Below, in pieces: positions 6,546-8,053 of a stretch of DNA of 8,053 nt. Position 1 is the stretch's first letter. Every line of letters begins with the position of its first letter. A model generated the notes under the pieces. That model saw nothing but the letters and a program-made list of their open reading frames with translations, had not been told where the DNA came from and ran no database searches. The position numbers and the translations under genes were made by a program. Origin of the DNA: JBHIBD01 sp046758865 (GTDB taxonomy: Bacteria > Planctomycetota > Brocadiia > Brocadiales > Bathyanammoxibiaceae); the NCBI GenBank assembly GCA_046758865.1, contig JBHIBD010000085.1:1-8053 (forward strand). The letters run 5' to 3'.

Positions 6546-6880
6546 TCCGCTTTTGTGGAAAATTTTGTGTCTTATTAGCCTTTCTTTCTTCCCCACCTTG
6601 TAAGGACTTATAACAAAGTGTAGGCGCTGAGGACAACAGGTGTGGTGAGAACGCAACACTTCTGGGTTCAGGCCAAAGGGGTCCATTAAGAAATTTTTAA
6701 GTTCTTAATGCATACGTCCTAGACACTTACAACAAAGAGATTCTCCATTCTGACAATTGGCGTAGTTGTTGCAATATCCATTTAGTACTCGTTGGAAGGT
6801 GGTACGAACTTTCATTATTGCCTTTTTGAAAGGGCGTAATGACAGAGTATTACCGACATGCGTGAAAATTTGAGTCTGCC
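6546..6880 (-). repeat. Long dispersed intergenic repeat, copy B (about 335 nt, inverted)
   Basis: Read on the minus strand, this stretch follows the same order of conserved blocks as copy A (228-579): the 19-nt block at 6862-6880, CTTTCAAAAAGG near 6820-6832, TACGCCAAT near 6755-6763, TTGTAAG at 6726-6732, TATGCATTAAG at 6704-6714, the 20-nt block at 6597-6616, the GGAAGAAAGAAA-GCTAAT segment at 6574-6593, and CCACAAAAGCGGA at 6546-6558. Overall identity outside blocks is low. As for copy A, its 5' end faces a divergently transcribed gene (PilZ here, zinc ribbon there). A minus-strand open frame at 6705-6908 lies within it, but its reading frame is interrupted in copy A. The role is unknown. 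Confidence 0.75.
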
Positions 6881-6952
6881 TACGAGGAGGGTAATTAGGG
6901 CAGCTCATTACCCAATTGCTAGTATGAAAGTTGTTTACATTGCTATGAGGAC

Positions 6953-6971
6953 GAAAGGCCTATCTCCTTTC
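6953..6971 (+). promoter_or_regulatory. Hairpin covering the ribosome-binding region of the PilZ gene
   Basis: GAAAGG (6953-6958) pairs perfectly with CCTTTC (6966-6971) around a 7-nt loop, and the stem ends one base before the ATG at 6973. The only Shine-Dalgarno-like bases before this start (AAAGG) are in the stem, so folding would hide them and could limit translation. A six-pair stem is short and may be chance. Confidence 0.3.
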
Positions 6972-6972
6972 A

Positions 6973-7296
6973 ATGCCCGCAAATTGCTCCGTGGAGAGGA
7001 GGAAACACAAAAGGCTTGATTTAAGGGCCTTAGTCCTGACTGGTTTCGGCACGTACTATACAAGGGATATTTCGACAGGCGGTGTCTCCATAATTGGACC
7101 GCCAGAATTAAAGGAAAAATTAAGACTTAACGAGACTATAGAGTTTAACATCCGCGTCCTTCATGGCGATTTGTTAATAAGGTCAGTTGATGTGCACTGT
7201 AGAGGAGAGGTAATAAGGATTAACGGCAAAAGCCCTTACGTAACGGAGGCGGCCATTAAACTTGACGAGCTCGCTGTCCTCGCCGTTATCGGTTAG
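6973..7296 (+). CDS. PilZ-domain protein, probable cyclic-di-GMP receptor
   Basis: This 107-residue single-domain protein carries both PilZ signatures: an RxxxR-type basic motif in VERRKHKRLDL (R10 and R14 in register) and DISTGGVSI (D32-x-S34-x2-G37), which together normally bind cyclic di-GMP. No membrane segment or signal is seen, so it is cytoplasmic. PilZ proteins often control exopolysaccharide synthesis. Its position just before the sugar transferase (131 nt apart, same strand) suggests a link to regulation of polysaccharide initiation, which is inference. The start is the only sensible one in frame. A well-spaced ribosome site is lacking, and an AAAGG sits 14 nt upstream inside a hairpin. 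The upstream region is shared divergently with repeat copy B. Confidence 0.85.
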   Translation: MPANCSVERRKHKRLDLRALVLTGFGTYYTRDISTGGVSIIGPPELKEKLRLNETIEFNIRVLHGDLLIRSVDVHCRGEVIRINGKSPYVTEAAIKLDELAVLAVIG

Positions 7297-7427
7297 GAAA
7301 AGGGCCAGTATCTGTAGTGCGATGGACATAGTAGTAGGGCATTAACCTTGTTTTTATAGAGACAGTCTGTGGCATCGCTATGCATTTAGTGCTTTTTCAG
7401 GGGATATGTTAGTGGAGGATTGAAATA

Positions 7428-8053
7428 GTGCCAGAACCTACAACAATTGCGATAGCAGGGGGCGGAGCAATGGGATTCTTGGTACGTTTTGCCCGAAGGC
7501 GTTACAGGGATTTCAAGAACTGTTTTGACGTACTCATGGGTACCCTGGGCCTCTTGTTGAGCGCCCCTATTATAGCCTTCCTGGGTATTCTCATAAAACT
7601 GACCTCTCCAGGGCCGGTTTTCTACACCCAGGAGCGGGTGGGCAAGGACGGTAAGCCCTTCAGGTTAATAAAGCTGAGGACAATGAGGGAAGATGCCGAG
7701 GCCCGGACAGGCCCCGTATGGGCAGGCGCCGACGACCCCAGGGTTACACCGATTGGCCACATCATGAGGGGATTGCACCTCGACGAACTTCCCCAGTTCC
7801 TTAACGTTGTCATGGGGCACATGAGCATAGTAGGCCCCAGGCCAGAGAGGCCCTTCTTTGTACAGAGATTGAGAGAGGTAATCCCTAACTACGATTCCCG
7901 CCTGACGATTAAGCCCGGCATAACCGGGCTGGCCCAGGTGAGGTATCACTACGACCAGTCTGTGGAGGACGTGAGGCGTAAGCTCAGGTACGACCTACTG
8001 TACCTGGATAAGATGTGTTGGTTCCTTGACTTACGAATCCTCTGGCTGACCGT
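7428..8053 (+). CDS. Initiating sugar-phosphate transferase with an N-terminal PEP-CTERM-like segment (3' end beyond window)
   Basis: 208 residues are visible and the frame is open at the window edge. The start is GTG at 7428, with GGAGG at 7414-7418 (9-nt spacing) and an in-frame TAG at 7410-7412 that rules out a much longer N terminus. The catalytic part is a monotopic phosphoglycosyl transferase (Bac_transf, PF02397). It has a re-entrant hydrophobic helix (FDVLMGTLGLLLSAPIIAF, about 33-51), then SPGPVFYTQERVG, KLRTMREDAE, LDELPQ with the Asp-Glu catalytic dyad, SIVGPRPERP and KPGITGLAQV. It should transfer a sugar phosphate to undecaprenyl phosphate on the cytoplasmic face, starting an exopolysaccharide. 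Unusually, residues 1-25 form a full PEP-CTERM-like signal: VPEPTT, a hydrophobic Gly-rich stretch, then ARRR. Such signals normally sit at the C terminus of exported proteins. Confidence 0.9.
   Translation, partial: MPEPTTIAIAGGGAMGFLVRFARRRYRDFKNCFDVLMGTLGLLLSAPIIAFLGILIKLTSPGPVFYTQERVGKDGKPFRLIKLRTMREDAEARTGPVWAGADDPRVTPIGHIMRGLHLDELPQFLNVVMGHMSIVGPRPERPFFVQRLREVIPNYDSRLTIKPGITGLAQVRYHYDQSVEDVRRKLRYDLLYLDKMCWFLDLRILWLT

Noticed and set aside
6426..6686. Minus-strand open frame of 86 codons
   Set aside because: It runs across the MITE palindrome and into repeat copy B, with no ribosome site and no recognisable protein features.
228..6880. Composite transposon bounded by the inverted long repeats
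   Set aside because: No transposase is present, the copies are strongly diverged, no target-site duplication is seen outside the 19-nt blocks, and homology seems to extend slightly beyond them.
6705..6908. Minus-strand open frame of 67 codons with several Cys residues (ending CCKCLGRMH)
   Set aside because: It lies inside repeat copy B. The related stretch of copy A keeps a similar end (ALYCKHL, then a stop, YMH) but is interrupted by stops, and differences between copies do not favour third codon positions. I treat it as non-coding.
7370..7384. TGGCATCGCTATGCA upstream of the sugar transferase as an RpoN promoter
   Set aside because: The GG to GC distance is 9 nt where 10 is required, so it fails the spacing rule.

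Overview
The window appears to come from a Gram-negative-type bacterium that carries an exosortase (XrtA/PEP-CTERM) protein-sorting and exopolysaccharide system. Three adjacent genes belong to families that travel with exosortases: a polysaccharide deacetylase of the XrtA/PEP-CTERM type, an EpsI-domain protein and a TIGR03790-type secreted protein. The taxon cannot be fixed from the sequence. The balanced base composition, GTG and TTG starts, and a palindromic repeat of the GTCATTGCGAG...CTCGCAATGAC type would fit Desulfobacterota, Nitrospirota, Omnitrophota or similar groups (inference).

Layout: (1) Positions 1-176, minus strand, hold the start of a small zinc-ribbon protein cut by the window edge. 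(2) Positions 177-689 are non-coding and contain copy A (228-579) of a repeat of about 340 nt. (3) Positions 690-2973 hold a two-gene operon: an 80-residue single-span membrane protein, then a 678-residue primase/helicase-like protein made of a Zn finger, a degenerate Toprim domain and a RecA-like ATPase. (4) Positions 2974-3562 are a gene-free spacer that ends in a candidate RpoN (sigma-54) promoter. (5) Positions 3563-6239 hold three overlapping genes: deacetylase, epsI and the TIGR03790-type gene. (6) Positions 6240-6972 are non-coding, with a 121-bp palindromic MITE-like element and copy B (6546-6880) of the same long repeat in inverted orientation. (7) Positions 6973-7296 encode a PilZ-domain protein. 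(8) From 7428 to the right edge runs an initiating sugar-phosphate transferase (Bac_transf family).

The three exosortase-associated genes, the PilZ protein (likely cyclic-di-GMP sensing) and the sugar transferase together suggest a locus for making and exporting an exopolysaccharide and for sorting PEP-CTERM proteins to the cell surface. The exosortase gene itself is not in the window.

Two observations stand out. First, the sugar transferase begins, at its GTG start codon, with a complete PEP-CTERM-like signal (VPEP, hydrophobic span, ARRR) at the N terminus instead of the C terminus, fused in front of the catalytic domain. Second, an undescribed-looking repeat of about 340 nt occurs twice in inverted orientation around the 6-kb core. 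It has perfectly conserved blocks of 19 and 20 nt at nearly fixed spacing, and it could be a structured RNA or a non-autonomous element.
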